From assembly GCA_943370145.1 (NCBI GenBank), contig CALRPY020000025.1:1-61945 (forward strand): a DNA stretch of 61,945 nt, read 5' to 3'. The notes under the pieces were generated by a model. The model was not told the origin of the DNA. It saw nothing but the letters and a program-made list of their open reading frames with translations, and did no database searches. Shown here one piece after another: positions 45,564 through 53,774 of this stretch. Within the stretch, counting starts at the first letter, position 1, and every line of letters begins with the position of its first letter. A program made the position numbers and the translations under genes. This stretch comes from Ga0077536 sp943370145 (GTDB lineage Bacteria; Pseudomonadota; Gammaproteobacteria; Ga0077536).

Positions 45564-46300
45564 GCCGCCCGACCGCGGTCGTGATCGGTGTCGGGGCAGC
45601 GCAGGGTCTCGGTGCCGCCATCTGCCGGCGCTTCGGCAACGCCGGCCACCACGTGCTGGTCGCGGGCCGCACGGCGGCGCGCATCGCGGCGGTTGCCGAC
45701 GACATCGTGGCCCGCGGGGGCAGCGCGGAGGCGGTGCCCACCGACGCCACGCAGGAAGCCGACGTGCAGCGCCTGTTCGCCCGTGCGCTGGCGCCAGGAC
45801 CGGGCCGCGCGCCGGTGGACGCCGTCGTGTTCAACGCCGGCAACAACCAGCGGATCGACTTCCGCGAACTGACTGCCGAACAGTTCGAATATTTCTGGCG
45901 GGTGGGCTGCTTCGCCGGCTTCCTCGCCGGTCGCGAAGCGGCGCGCTGCCTCGCACCGCTCGGTCGCGGCAGCATCCTGTTCACCGGCGCATCGGGCAGC
46001 CTGCGCGGCCGGCCGGGTTTCGCGCACTTTGCCGCCGCGAAGTCGGGCCTGCGGATGCTCGCCCAGAGCATGGCGCGGGAGTTCGGGCCGCTGGGGATCC
46101 ATGTCGCCCACGTCGTCATCGACGGCGGCATCAACGGCGAGAAGCTGCGCAACGCGTTTCCGGCCATGGTCGAGCGGCTCGGCGAAGACGGCCTGCTCGA
46201 CGTCGATGCCATCGCCGACACCTACTGGCAACTCCACTGCCAGCCACGCACGGCGTGGACCCACGAGGTCGACCTGCGGCCGTACAAGGAAAGCTTTTGA
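45560..46300 (+). CDS. Short-chain dehydrogenase/reductase
   Basis: The 246-residue SDR has the nucleotide-binding start TAVVIGVGAAQGLGAAICRRFG (Gly-rich loop slightly changed: GVGAAQGLG), the VVFNAGNN strand motif, the catalytic serine near TGASGSLRG, and a tail VDLRPYKESF. The usual Y-x3-K is not seen; the position reads FAHFAAAKSG, with Phe replacing the catalytic Tyr while the Lys is kept. The enzyme may therefore be altered or use another acid. The GTG start at 45560 overlaps the 20-residue leader frame. It is followed by repeat copy 3. Confidence 0.85.
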   Translation: MSRPTAVVIGVGAAQGLGAAICRRFGNAGHHVLVAGRTAARIAAVADDIVARGGSAEAVPTDATQEADVQRLFARALAPGPGRAPVDAVVFNAGNNQRIDFRELTAEQFEYFWRVGCFAGFLAGREAARCLAPLGRGSILFTGASGSLRGRPGFAHFAAAKSGLRMLAQSMAREFGPLGIHVAHVVIDGGINGEKLRNAFPAMVERLGEDGLLDVDAIADTYWQLHCQPRTAWTHEVDLRPYKESF

Positions 46301-46670
46301 TGTCAGGCCCCCAGCCGGCGCCGTGACAGCCCGTGTGCCGCTGATTGGCCACCGTGAACAGGGAGAACACCGAGGGGATCGGAATTGGCAGGCGCCGCTT
46401 GTGGGTGCAGCCGCGGCGCAGGCACAGGCCTTCGATTTATCTTTCCTCTCCGTGCTCTCCGTGTCCTCTGTGGTGAAATCAGGCATTCCGGCACGACAAG
46501 ACGCCGAATTTTTACCACGGAGGACACGGAGAGCACGGAGAAGAAGGTATCCGTAAGGGGGGGGCATCACCGCCGGCTCGCTCCCCTCGGTGTTCTTCGT
46601 GTTCTGGGTGGCCAAGCAACCGGCGATGCACCCCGACCGACACCAGCGCAGTGCGGCCCCGGTGCTGGCG
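46301..46670. other. Gene-free convergent gap
   Basis: These 370 bases lie between the SDR stop and the stop of the convergent Baeyer-Villiger gene. They are almost fully occupied by composite repeat copy 3. Confidence 0.85.
46350..46610. repeat. Composite 9-mer inverted-repeat element, copy 3 (complete)
   Basis: Four boxes of three 9-nt units occur as plus 46350-46376 (CACCGTGAA, CAGGGAGAA, CACCGAGGG), minus 46446-46472, plus 46516-46542 (CACGGAGGA, CACGGAGAG, CACGGAGAA), and minus 46584-46610. The inner pair forms a stem of about 33 bases around a 35-40-base apical loop, and the outer pair closes it. It is the cleanest copy, with few mismatches between the inner arms. Confidence 0.88.
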
Positions 46671-48146
46671 TCAGACCAGCTCGAAGGCCTCGAGTTTCGG
46701 CGCCGCCATTTCCTCCTCGAAGCGCGCGTAAGTCCACGGCCAGCTCGCGGGCACGCCGTGCTTGTCCAGGTACCAGCTCTTGCAGCCGGTGGCCCAGATG
46801 CTGTGCCTCGCCGCCTCGACGCGCGCGGCATCGAAGGCGGCGGTGGCCTCGCGCGTCGCGCTGATCTCGCGACAGCGGCCGGCGCGGACCTGTTCCAGAA
46901 GCTGGAGGATATAACCGAGCTGGAACTCGGCGATCTGGATCAGTGAAAAATTGCCGACCGGCCCGTTCGGCCCGTTCAGCATGAAGAAATTCGGAAAGTC
47001 CGGAATGGACAGCGACAGGTAGGCGGTCGGGTGATCGGCCCAGACGTCGTCCAGCCGCAGGCCGCCGCGGCCGCTGACCTCCGCCGGACGGATGAAGCGG
47101 TCGGCGCGGAAGCCGGTGGCGACCACCAGCACGTCGAGTTCATGCAGTTGACCGTCCCGGGTGCGCACGCCCGTCGCCTCGATGCGCTCGATGCCCGCAG
47201 TCACCAGCGACGCGTTCGGCTGCTGGATCGCGGCGTAGAAATCGGCGGAGAAGATCAGCCGCTTGCACGCGGCGCGGTAGTCCGGGCGCAGACGCTCGCG
47301 CAGGACGGGATCGCGCACGTTGCGCTCGAGGTTGTTGCGGCACATGTCCTCGATCCAGCGCATCTGCGGCGAGTCGGCGTCGACGACCGCGTTCGAAATC
47401 TTGTCGATCGCCGCGCGGTGGATTTCCTCGCGCAGCTTTTCGATGAGTTGCGGCTCGCGCGCGAAGGCCGCGCGCTGTTCCTCGGTGTAGGCCGGGTTCT
47501 CGATCGGCATGATCCACTGCGCGGTGCGCTGGAACAGCGTGAACTTCGAGACGTGCGGCACCAGCGCCGAGGTGATCTGGATCGCGGTGGAGCCGGTGCC
47601 GATGACGCCGACGCGCCGTCCGTCCAGCGGCACCGTGTGATCCCAGCGCGCGCTGTGGAAGCTGGCGCCGCCGAAGTCCACCAGCCCCGCGAGATCGGGC
47701 ATGTTCGGATGGTGCAGCACGCCGGTCGCGGCGATGACGATATCGGCAACGTCGGTCGCCCCATCCTGCATGCGCAGTCGCCAGCGGCCGTCGATGAACT
47801 CGCAGTGGGTGATCTCCACGCCGCAGCGGATGAGGGGCGTGACGCCGTACTTGTCGGCGACCCGCTCGAAATAGCGCTGGATCTCCTCGCCCGGCGCAAA
47901 CACGTGGCTCCAGTCCGGGTTCGGCTCGAAGGAGTAGGTGTAGAGATGCGCGGGCACGTCGCAGGCGATTCCAGGGTAGGTGTTCTCGCGCCAGGTGCCG
48001 CCGAGGCGCGAGGCTTTCTCGTAGATCGTGCAATCCGGATAGCCGGCTTCGTGCAGCTTGATCGCGGCGAGGATGCCGGCCATGCCGGCGCCGATGATGA
48101 CGATGCGCAACGGCCGGGCCGTCGTCGAGGACTGGGGTCGTGACAT
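46671..48146 (-). CDS. Flavin-containing Baeyer-Villiger-type monooxygenase
   Basis: The 491-residue protein has the FAD-binding VIIGAGMAGILAAIKL near residue 17, GTWRENTYPGIACDVP, the Baeyer-Villiger fingerprint F-x-G-x3-H-x3-W-D in FGGASFHSARWDH near residue 160, and the NADPH-binding VGVIGTGSTAIQI near residue 183. Such enzymes insert oxygen next to a ketone using NADPH and O2, giving an ester or lactone. It is somewhat shorter than classical cyclohexanone monooxygenases. It is convergent with the SDR across repeat copy 3. The substrate is not known. Confidence 0.92.
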   Translation of the reverse strand: MSRPQSSTTARPLRIVIIGAGMAGILAAIKLHEAGYPDCTIYEKASRLGGTWRENTYPGIACDVPAHLYTYSFEPNPDWSHVFAPGEEIQRYFERVADKYGVTPLIRCGVEITHCEFIDGRWRLRMQDGATDVADIVIAATGVLHHPNMPDLAGLVDFGGASFHSARWDHTVPLDGRRVGVIGTGSTAIQITSALVPHVSKFTLFQRTAQWIMPIENPAYTEEQRAAFAREPQLIEKLREEIHRAAIDKISNAVVDADSPQMRWIEDMCRNNLERNVRDPVLRERLRPDYRAACKRLIFSADFYAAIQQPNASLVTAGIERIEATGVRTRDGQLHELDVLVVATGFRADRFIRPAEVSGRGGLRLDDVWADHPTAYLSLSIPDFPNFFMLNGPNGPVGNFSLIQIAEFQLGYILQLLEQVRAGRCREISATREATAAFDAARVEAARHSIWATGCKSWYLDKHGVPASWPWTYARFEEEMAAPKLEAFELV

Positions 48147-48267
48147 GGAGCTTCCTTCGCGTTCGAGGCTGGGCGGGATGCAGCGCCGCGGACGGCAACG
48201 TCAGGCGGGACTATAAACGACCGGCAGCGGGTGGTGGCAGGGCGGCGGCGGGCGCGCCCGGTCCGGA

Positions 48268-49632
48268 TCACGCCGCGCCGGCAGCGGGACTGACGCCGCG
48301 GCGCCGGTGCAGCGCGTAGCCGAGCAGGGCCCAGCAGGCGCAGATGAGCCATTCCTCGGTGTTCAGGGCAGCCGGACTGCCCGGAAAATAGAGGCTGCCC
48401 AGGGCGAGGCACAGCAGTAAGGCAAGCCCGCCGACGAGCCGCCAGTGGCGCACGCGGTACGGGCGCGGCAGTCCGGGTTCGCGCACGCGCAAGGCCAGGA
48501 AGGACAGCGCGACCAGCGCGTAACCGGCGACGACCGCGAGGCTGCCGGCGTTGATCAGCCAGATCAGCACCGGCCGGCCGAACAGCGGCGCGATGCAGGT
48601 CAGCAGGCCGATGGCGATCACCGCGACGTGCGGGGTGCGATGACGCGGATGCAGGGTCGCGAGCGCGCGCGGCAGCATGCCGTGTTCGGCCATCGAGTAG
48701 ACGAGCCGGCTCGAGCCTACCAGGAACGCGTTCCAGGTCGTGACGATGCCGGCGATGCCGCCAACGATGATGAGGTCCGACGCCCACGCGCCGCCCCACA
48801 CCCGCGCGCTCGCGATCGCCGTGGTCATGCCCGGCTCGGCGCGCTCCGCGGCCGGCAGCGCATACCCGACGCCGATGACCAGCAGGCAGTACCACAGGAT
48901 GGCGCAACCAACGGACAGCACGATCAGCCGCCCGATAGCGCGAGCGGGCAGGTCTATTTCCCCCGCCGCCTGCGGAATCACGTCGAAGCCGACGAACATG
49001 ATGGGAATCACGATCAGCACGGCGGCGATGCCGTGCATGCCATCGACGAAGGCCGGCGCGACGTTGTCCGCCGATCCGCCGCGCATCACGCCGACGAGGA
49101 ACAGGATGCCGACGGCCACGATCACCACGGTGACCGCTTTCTGCAGGCCGGCGGAGGCCGTGACGCCGCGCACGTTGACCCAGGTCATGAACAGCGCGCT
49201 CGCGATGCCGATCAGCACGAAGTCGAGGTGGACGGTGAAGCCGTTCACCGTCCACAGCGCCAGCCACCGGCTGCCCGGGAACAGGAAGCTCAGCGCATAG
49301 GGCAGCGCGACGGCCTCGAAGGCCGCGACCGACACGTAGCCCAGGACGATCGACCACGAACACAGGAACGACCACAGGGGGCCGAGCGCGCGCAGGCTGT
49401 AGATATGCTCACCACCCGCGTGTGGCAGCGCCGAGGCGAGTTCGGCATAGGTGAGGGCGACGAAGATCATTGCCGAGCCCCCCAGCGCGAAGGCGACGGC
49501 CGCGCCCCAGGTGCCGGCCTGGGTGGTCCACTCGCCGGTGAGCAGCACCCAGCTCCAGCCGATCATGGCGCCGAAGGCGAGCGACAGGACATCGCGTCGA
49601 CCGAGGACGCGCTCGAAGAGGGATTCAGTCAT
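48268..49632 (-). CDS. APC-superfamily amino-acid permease
   Basis: The 454-residue membrane protein has about twelve helices and the APC N-terminal pattern (LSLAFGAMIGWSWVLLTGEW, where the helix-1 glycine motif normally binds substrate) with ALTYAELASALPHAGGEHIY in helix 2. The start MTESLFERVLGRRDVLSL at 49632 is favoured. It is divergent from a decarboxylase at 49715 with 82 bases between, suggesting import of the amino acid or exchange with the amine product, as in other permease-decarboxylase pairs. Confidence 0.88.
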   Translation of the reverse strand: MTESLFERVLGRRDVLSLAFGAMIGWSWVLLTGEWTTQAGTWGAAVAFALGGSAMIFVALTYAELASALPHAGGEHIYSLRALGPLWSFLCSWSIVLGYVSVAAFEAVALPYALSFLFPGSRWLALWTVNGFTVHLDFVLIGIASALFMTWVNVRGVTASAGLQKAVTVVIVAVGILFLVGVMRGGSADNVAPAFVDGMHGIAAVLIVIPIMFVGFDVIPQAAGEIDLPARAIGRLIVLSVGCAILWYCLLVIGVGYALPAAERAEPGMTTAIASARVWGGAWASDLIIVGGIAGIVTTWNAFLVGSSRLVYSMAEHGMLPRALATLHPRHRTPHVAVIAIGLLTCIAPLFGRPVLIWLINAGSLAVVAGYALVALSFLALRVREPGLPRPYRVRHWRLVGGLALLLCLALGSLYFPGSPAALNTEEWLICACWALLGYALHRRRGVSPAAGAA

Positions 49633-49714
49633 GAATTCATCAATAATGGACCCGTGCGCGCCGCGCAATAGCCCGGGCGTGTTCTTCCGTTCCAGCACCG
49701 GAGGTCGGCCCGTC

Positions 49715-50842
49715 ATGCGTCAGCGGTTTGCAAGCGTCGAGCACGTGATCGAGGCCCTTGCGCCCAGTTACCCGGTCTACTGCCTGCGCCCAGCAGTCCT
49801 GGAGGAGACGGTCCGCGAGTTCAGGGCGCTCTTTCCCGGCACCGTGCTGTATGCGGTGAAGTGCAATCCCCACCCGCAAGTGCTCGACGCGCTGCACGCT
49901 GCGGGCATCACTGACTTCGATACCGCGTCGCTGCCCGAAATCGCGCTGATTGCCGAGCGCTACCGCGATGCCGCCTGCTACTTCATGCACCCGGTGAAGA
50001 GCCGGGCGGCAATCCAGGCCGCCTACGGCATCTACGGCGTGCGCCACTATGTGGTCGATCATCCGGACGAACTGCGCAAGGTGCTTGACGAGACCGGCGG
50101 GCGCGACCTGACAATCGTCGTGCGCCTCGCCACAGCGCCCGATCCGGCCACGGTCTACGACCTGTCGTCCAAGTTCGGCTGCGGGGCCGACGAGGCGGTG
50201 GCGCTGCTCCGCGCGGTGGCGGCCGCGGGCTGCCGCGGCGGGCTCGCCTTCCACGTCGGCTCGCAGTGTGGCGCGCCCGCATCGTACACGCAGGCGCTCG
50301 CGCTGGTCGGCGAGGTGATCGCGCGCGTCGGCGCCGCGCCGTCCCTGGTCGACGTCGGCGGTGGCTTCCCGGCGAACTACGTCGGGGCGGACCTGCCCCC
50401 GCTCGCCGCCTACATGGCCGCGATACGCGCGGGCCTTGCGTCACTGGCGCTGCCGCCGGACACGACGGTGCTCGCGGAGCCCGGGCGCGCGCTGGTCGCG
50501 AACGGCTGCTCGCTGCTGGTGCAGGTCCAGTTGCGCAAGGACGGTTGTCTGTATCTCAACGACGGCGTGTTCGGCAGCCTGGCCGAGATGGCCTTGTCGA
50601 GCCTGCGCATGCCGGTGCGTCTGTTGCGACGCGACGGTGCACCTGCCGCGGCGACACTGCCGTTCAAACTCTATGGGCCGACCTGTGACGGGCTCGACGT
50701 GCTGCCCGGGACCTTCGAACTGCCGGCCGACGCGCGCGAGGGCGACTGGCTCGAAATCGGCCAGCTCGGCGCGTATTCGAACGCGCTCGCCACCCGCTTC
50801 AACGGCTTCTTTCCCGAGACCTTCGTCGCGCTGGATTCCTGA
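49715..50842 (+). CDS. Fold-type III ornithine/lysine-type PLP decarboxylase
   Basis: The 375-residue enzyme has all key features of the ornithine/diaminopimelate decarboxylase family: PLP lysine in LYAVKCNPHPQVL near residue 48, AFHVGSQC, the glycine-rich VDVGGGFPANY, the phosphate-binding LAEPGRALV, and C-terminal YGPTCDGLD, where Cys and Asp contact the substrate amine. That last motif is the ODC-type and argues against diaminopimelate. GGAGG precedes the ATG. The divergent APC permease may supply the amino acid. Ornithine to putrescine or lysine to cadaverine are the likely reactions. Confidence 0.88.
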   Translation: MRQRFASVEHVIEALAPSYPVYCLRPAVLEETVREFRALFPGTVLYAVKCNPHPQVLDALHAAGITDFDTASLPEIALIAERYRDAACYFMHPVKSRAAIQAAYGIYGVRHYVVDHPDELRKVLDETGGRDLTIVVRLATAPDPATVYDLSSKFGCGADEAVALLRAVAAAGCRGGLAFHVGSQCGAPASYTQALALVGEVIARVGAAPSLVDVGGGFPANYVGADLPPLAAYMAAIRAGLASLALPPDTTVLAEPGRALVANGCSLLVQVQLRKDGCLYLNDGVFGSLAEMALSSLRMPVRLLRRDGAPAAATLPFKLYGPTCDGLDVLPGTFELPADAREGDWLEIGQLGAYSNALATRFNGFFPETFVALDS

Positions 50843-50866
50843 GATACGGCCGGGCCGACGCCCTGC

Positions 50867-51667
50867 TCAGGCGGGTTTGCGCGCGATGAAGCGACCCTGC
50901 GCGAGCTTGCCGGCACGGGCGAGGTCGCGCATGAACACCATATCGGCGGCGACCGCGGCGAGCGCCGCACTGTCGAAGTCCAGCAGGCGCAGCGCGTCGT
51001 AGGTCAGCTGCCGGTCGACCATCGCGAGATAGAGATCCACGTGGTCGGCGAAGCGCCCGGTGTCCGCGGCCTCGAGGACGGTGCAGCCGTTTGCCTCGAG
51101 CAGCGCGCGATAGCCGTCGACCGACTCGATGTTCGGGAATTTCATGAAACGGAGCACGCGTTCCAGCTCCGTGTCGCCCATCGGCACGCTGCCCGCGACC
51201 CAGTCGGTGAAGGCGACGATGCCGCCGGGCCTGACGATGCGCACGGCTTCCCGCACCAGGCGCGCCTTGTCGCCGACATAGCACCAGGCGTCCTCGCCCC
51301 ACACGAAATCCGCGCTGCCGCTGGGCAGCCCGCTGTCGCAGACGTCGGCGGTGACGAAGCGGACGCGCCCGGCGAGCCCCTCCGCGGCGCAGCGCGCCTC
51401 GCCGCGTGCGACGACCGCCGGCGTGGCGTCGACGCCGATCATGCCGGCCACCTCCCGCATGCGCACCAGCAAGCGCATGCCGGCGCCGTTGCAGCAGCAG
51501 AGGTCCACGCCCCGGGTGCCGGCCGCCACGCCCGCGCGGTCCGCGAGATCCATCGACGACTTCAAGCCGCCGATATGAACCTGCTGCCCCATGATGAGTT
51601 CCCACAGGTCGCCTTCGGCGCCGCTGTAGACGGCCTGGACGTCGTGGAGTGTCGCGTGCGTGCTCAT
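50867..51667 (-). CDS. SAM-dependent methyltransferase (class I, methyltransferase-11 type)
   Basis: The 266-residue protein fits class I methyltransferases acting on small molecules: motif I is VDLCCCNGAGMRLL near residue 55, an acidic strand end in GMIGVDATPAVV, then DVCDSGLPSGSADFVWGEDAW and VRPGGIVAFTDW. Motif I normally reads D-x-G-C-G; here it is three cysteines in a row. The substrate is unknown; resemblance to glycine/sarcosine-type enzymes is only general. It is convergent with the decarboxylase with a 24-base gap, which may hint at an amine substrate. Confidence 0.82.
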   Translation of the reverse strand: MSTHATLHDVQAVYSGAEGDLWELIMGQQVHIGGLKSSMDLADRAGVAAGTRGVDLCCCNGAGMRLLVRMREVAGMIGVDATPAVVARGEARCAAEGLAGRVRFVTADVCDSGLPSGSADFVWGEDAWCYVGDKARLVREAVRIVRPGGIVAFTDWVAGSVPMGDTELERVLRFMKFPNIESVDGYRALLEANGCTVLEAADTGRFADHVDLYLAMVDRQLTYDALRLLDFDSAALAAVAADMVFMRDLARAGKLAQGRFIARKPA

Positions 51668-51761
51668 GGGGCCCCCCGGTCCTTTCGCGTGTGACGTGAT
51701 GGGGGTGATGATACGCGAGCGTCCGTGCAGCGCGCGACGCGCAGCCGGTGCTCAGGGGGAG

Positions 51762-51792
51762 CGGACGCCCCGCCGCAGCGGCGGGGCGTCCG
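51762..51792 (-). terminator. 14-bp perfect hairpin downstream of htpX
   Basis: Arms 51762-51775 (CGGACGCCCCGCCG) and 51779-51792 are perfectly complementary around the loop CAG, and the stem ends six bases from the htpX stop. It is very stable, but no T-run follows on the minus strand. Confidence 0.55.
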
Positions 51793-51797
51793 TCGCG

Positions 51798-52682
51798 TCA
51801 GCCGCGCTCGCCGCGCAGCGCGGCGATGCGGTCCTCGAGCGGGGGATGGGACATGAACAGCGCCATGAAGCCCCCGCGGCGGCCGCCGCTGATGCCAGTG
51901 GCGGCAAGCTGGTCCGGGAGGTCCACGGGTTCGTGCACGGTGCGCAGCCGTTCGAGCGCGGCGATCATCTTCTCCTTGCCGGCCAGCGCTGCGGCGCCCG
52001 AGTCGGCCCGGAATTCGCGCTGGCGCGAGAACCACATGACGATCGCGCTGGCGAGCACGCCGAAGAGCACCTGCGCGACCATCGACGCGATGAAGAAGCC
52101 GGGACCGTGGCCGTTTTCCGTACGGAATACCGCGCGGTCGACGAAATGGCCGACGATGCGCGACAGGAACACCACGAAGGTGTTCACTACGCCCTGGATC
52201 AGCGTCAGCGTGACCATGTCGCCGTTCGCGACGTGGCTGACCTCGTGTGCGAGCACGGCTTCGACCTCATCCCTGGACATGCCGTTCAGCAGGCCGGTGC
52301 TGACCGCGACCAGCGCGTGGTCGCGCCGGGCGCCGGTCGCGAAGGCATTCAGTTCCGGCGAGTCGAAGATCGCGACGTCCGGCATGCCGATGCCGGCGCG
52401 ATCGGCCTGGCGGCGCACGGTGTCGACCAGCCAGTGCTCGGTGGGGCTCGACGGTTGCTCGATCACGCGCGCGCCCACCATGCGCAGCGCCGACCATTTC
52501 GACATCGCGAGCGACACGAGAGAGCCGGCAAAGCCGATGATCGCGGACATCACCAGCAGCGTGCCGAGGTCCAGGCCACCGCCACGTTGCATCGCGGTGT
52601 CGAGACCGAGCACGCGGAAGCTGATGGCGATGACCGCCATCACCGCGATGTTGGTCAGTAGGAACAGGCCAATTCGTTTCAT
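51798..52682 (-). CDS. htpX: Membrane zinc protease HtpX
   Basis: HtpX is an inner-membrane M48 metalloprotease of envelope protein quality control. The 294-residue protein has N-terminal membrane helices, the zinc site AVLAHEVSHVANGDMVTLT near residue 140, two further helices, and the third ligand glutamate in QREFRADSGAAAL near residue 222. The order and length match E. coli HtpX (293). It is downstream of an AT-richer gap that could hold its promoter. Confidence 0.95.
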   Translation of the reverse strand: MKRIGLFLLTNIAVMAVIAISFRVLGLDTAMQRGGGLDLGTLLVMSAIIGFAGSLVSLAMSKWSALRMVGARVIEQPSSPTEHWLVDTVRRQADRAGIGMPDVAIFDSPELNAFATGARRDHALVAVSTGLLNGMSRDEVEAVLAHEVSHVANGDMVTLTLIQGVVNTFVVFLSRIVGHFVDRAVFRTENGHGPGFFIASMVAQVLFGVLASAIVMWFSRQREFRADSGAAALAGKEKMIAALERLRTVHEPVDLPDQLAATGISGGRRGGFMALFMSHPPLEDRIAALRGERG

Positions 52683-53046
52683 CGAGTAACTCCTGCTTGG
52701 ATGAACGCCGAACCGGCGCGCGGCCGGCGGGACAGCGCGCCAGCTTAGCGGGTCGACGCTTCTTTTAAACTCACATTAAAGGCTTCGGATATTCGGGATA
52801 CACGAAGTCTCAGGGGCGGCGCCCGGGCCGCTGCCCGGCAGGTTGGCGATCGACCGCCCCGAACCTTGCTCATAGATGGATGCCGCGCTGCCCGCTTTCA
52901 AGCCGTCGCACCACATGCTGCGATGCGTTGTCCCGTGCACGGGGCGCGGTGACCGCCGCAACGGTGGACAGCCGGGCGCGGCCGTGGCCAGAATCGGGCG
53001 TCGACGGCGATGCTGCGCCGACCCCCAGACCAACCCGGAGTACGCC
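52683..53046. other. Intergenic stretch between htpX and the epoxide-hydrolase-like gene
   Basis: Most of the 364 bases are GC-rich without a recognised element. An AT-rich pocket at about 52760-52800 (CTTTTAAACTCACATTAAAG) stands out against the background and could be the promoter of htpX or of the divergent gene. No convincing -35/-10 pair was fixed. Confidence 0.35.
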
Positions 53047-53451
53047 ATGCTCGCCGATCCCGCCTCGCTCGTGACCCGCCTCTGCAATTCACTGCTCGAC
53101 GCGGACATGGCGCGGACCTGCGCCCTGCTCACCCCCGACGTCCACTATCACAACATGCCCTGGGCGCCGGTCACCGGTCATGCCGAGGTGCGCAAGGTGC
53201 TCGACCCGCTGGTCCACGGCGCGAACTGCGCGCTGCGCGAGATGCGCATCGAGCACACCGTCTGCAACGGGGACGTCGTGATGAATGCGCGCGTGGAAGC
53301 CTGGGAACGCGCGGGTGTGCGAGTCGAACTCCCGGTCGCGGGCCTGTTCATCGTGCGCGACGGGCTGGTCGCGCGCTGGGTGGATTACTGGGACCTCGCC
53401 ACGATTGCACCGCTGCTCGCAACGCTGACCGAAGCGGGGGGCGCCAATTGA
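53047..53451 (+). CDS. Limonene-1,2-epoxide-hydrolase-like protein
   Basis: The 134-residue protein fits the limonene-epoxide-hydrolase branch of NTF2 folds. Known enzyme residues line up with HYHNMPWAPVTG (Tyr and Asn positions that hold the water), the Arg in MNARVEAWERAG, and the Asp in ARWVDYWDLATI. The second catalytic acid of the Rhodococcus enzyme (Asp in R-V-D) is Glu here (R-V-E). The start MLADPASLV at 53047 follows GGAG in the upstream sequence. It may hydrate an epoxide in this catabolic region; relatives also include proteins without proven activity. Confidence 0.65.
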   Translation: MLADPASLVTRLCNSLLDADMARTCALLTPDVHYHNMPWAPVTGHAEVRKVLDPLVHGANCALREMRIEHTVCNGDVVMNARVEAWERAGVRVELPVAGLFIVRDGLVARWVDYWDLATIAPLLATLTEAGGAN

Positions 53452-53774
53452 AGCAGGCAGCAGGCCCGGTCGTTTCCCTGCGCAGGCCTGCACCGCGGAA
53501 TCCGCGGCGCGTGGGCCTGGCCTGAGCCGGCTGGCAACGCCGGCGCCCGCGCGGGACGCCATCCCGCCGCCTGCGTTGCGCGTATCGCCGGGCTGTCCGC
53601 GGACGCTTCCACCGAATGCGGTATGGATTGCGCGACGGGTTTAGTGCTATCCAAGCCACTGCGCAGCGTGTAACGCTCGTCACATCGGAACCAGGCGGCC
53701 CCGGCCGGCCGTGCGGCCTGCGGCGCCTGCCACTCAACCTGTTCTTCCGGCCCCTGGGGCGTGAGGAGGTCAAC
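53452..53774. other. Intergenic stretch upstream of hyuA
   Basis: These 323 bases contain a short hairpin (GCCGGC at 53526-53531 and 53539-53544) and, at the right edge, the GAGGAGGT ribosome site of the next gene. I see no clear promoter or coding frame. Confidence 0.4.
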
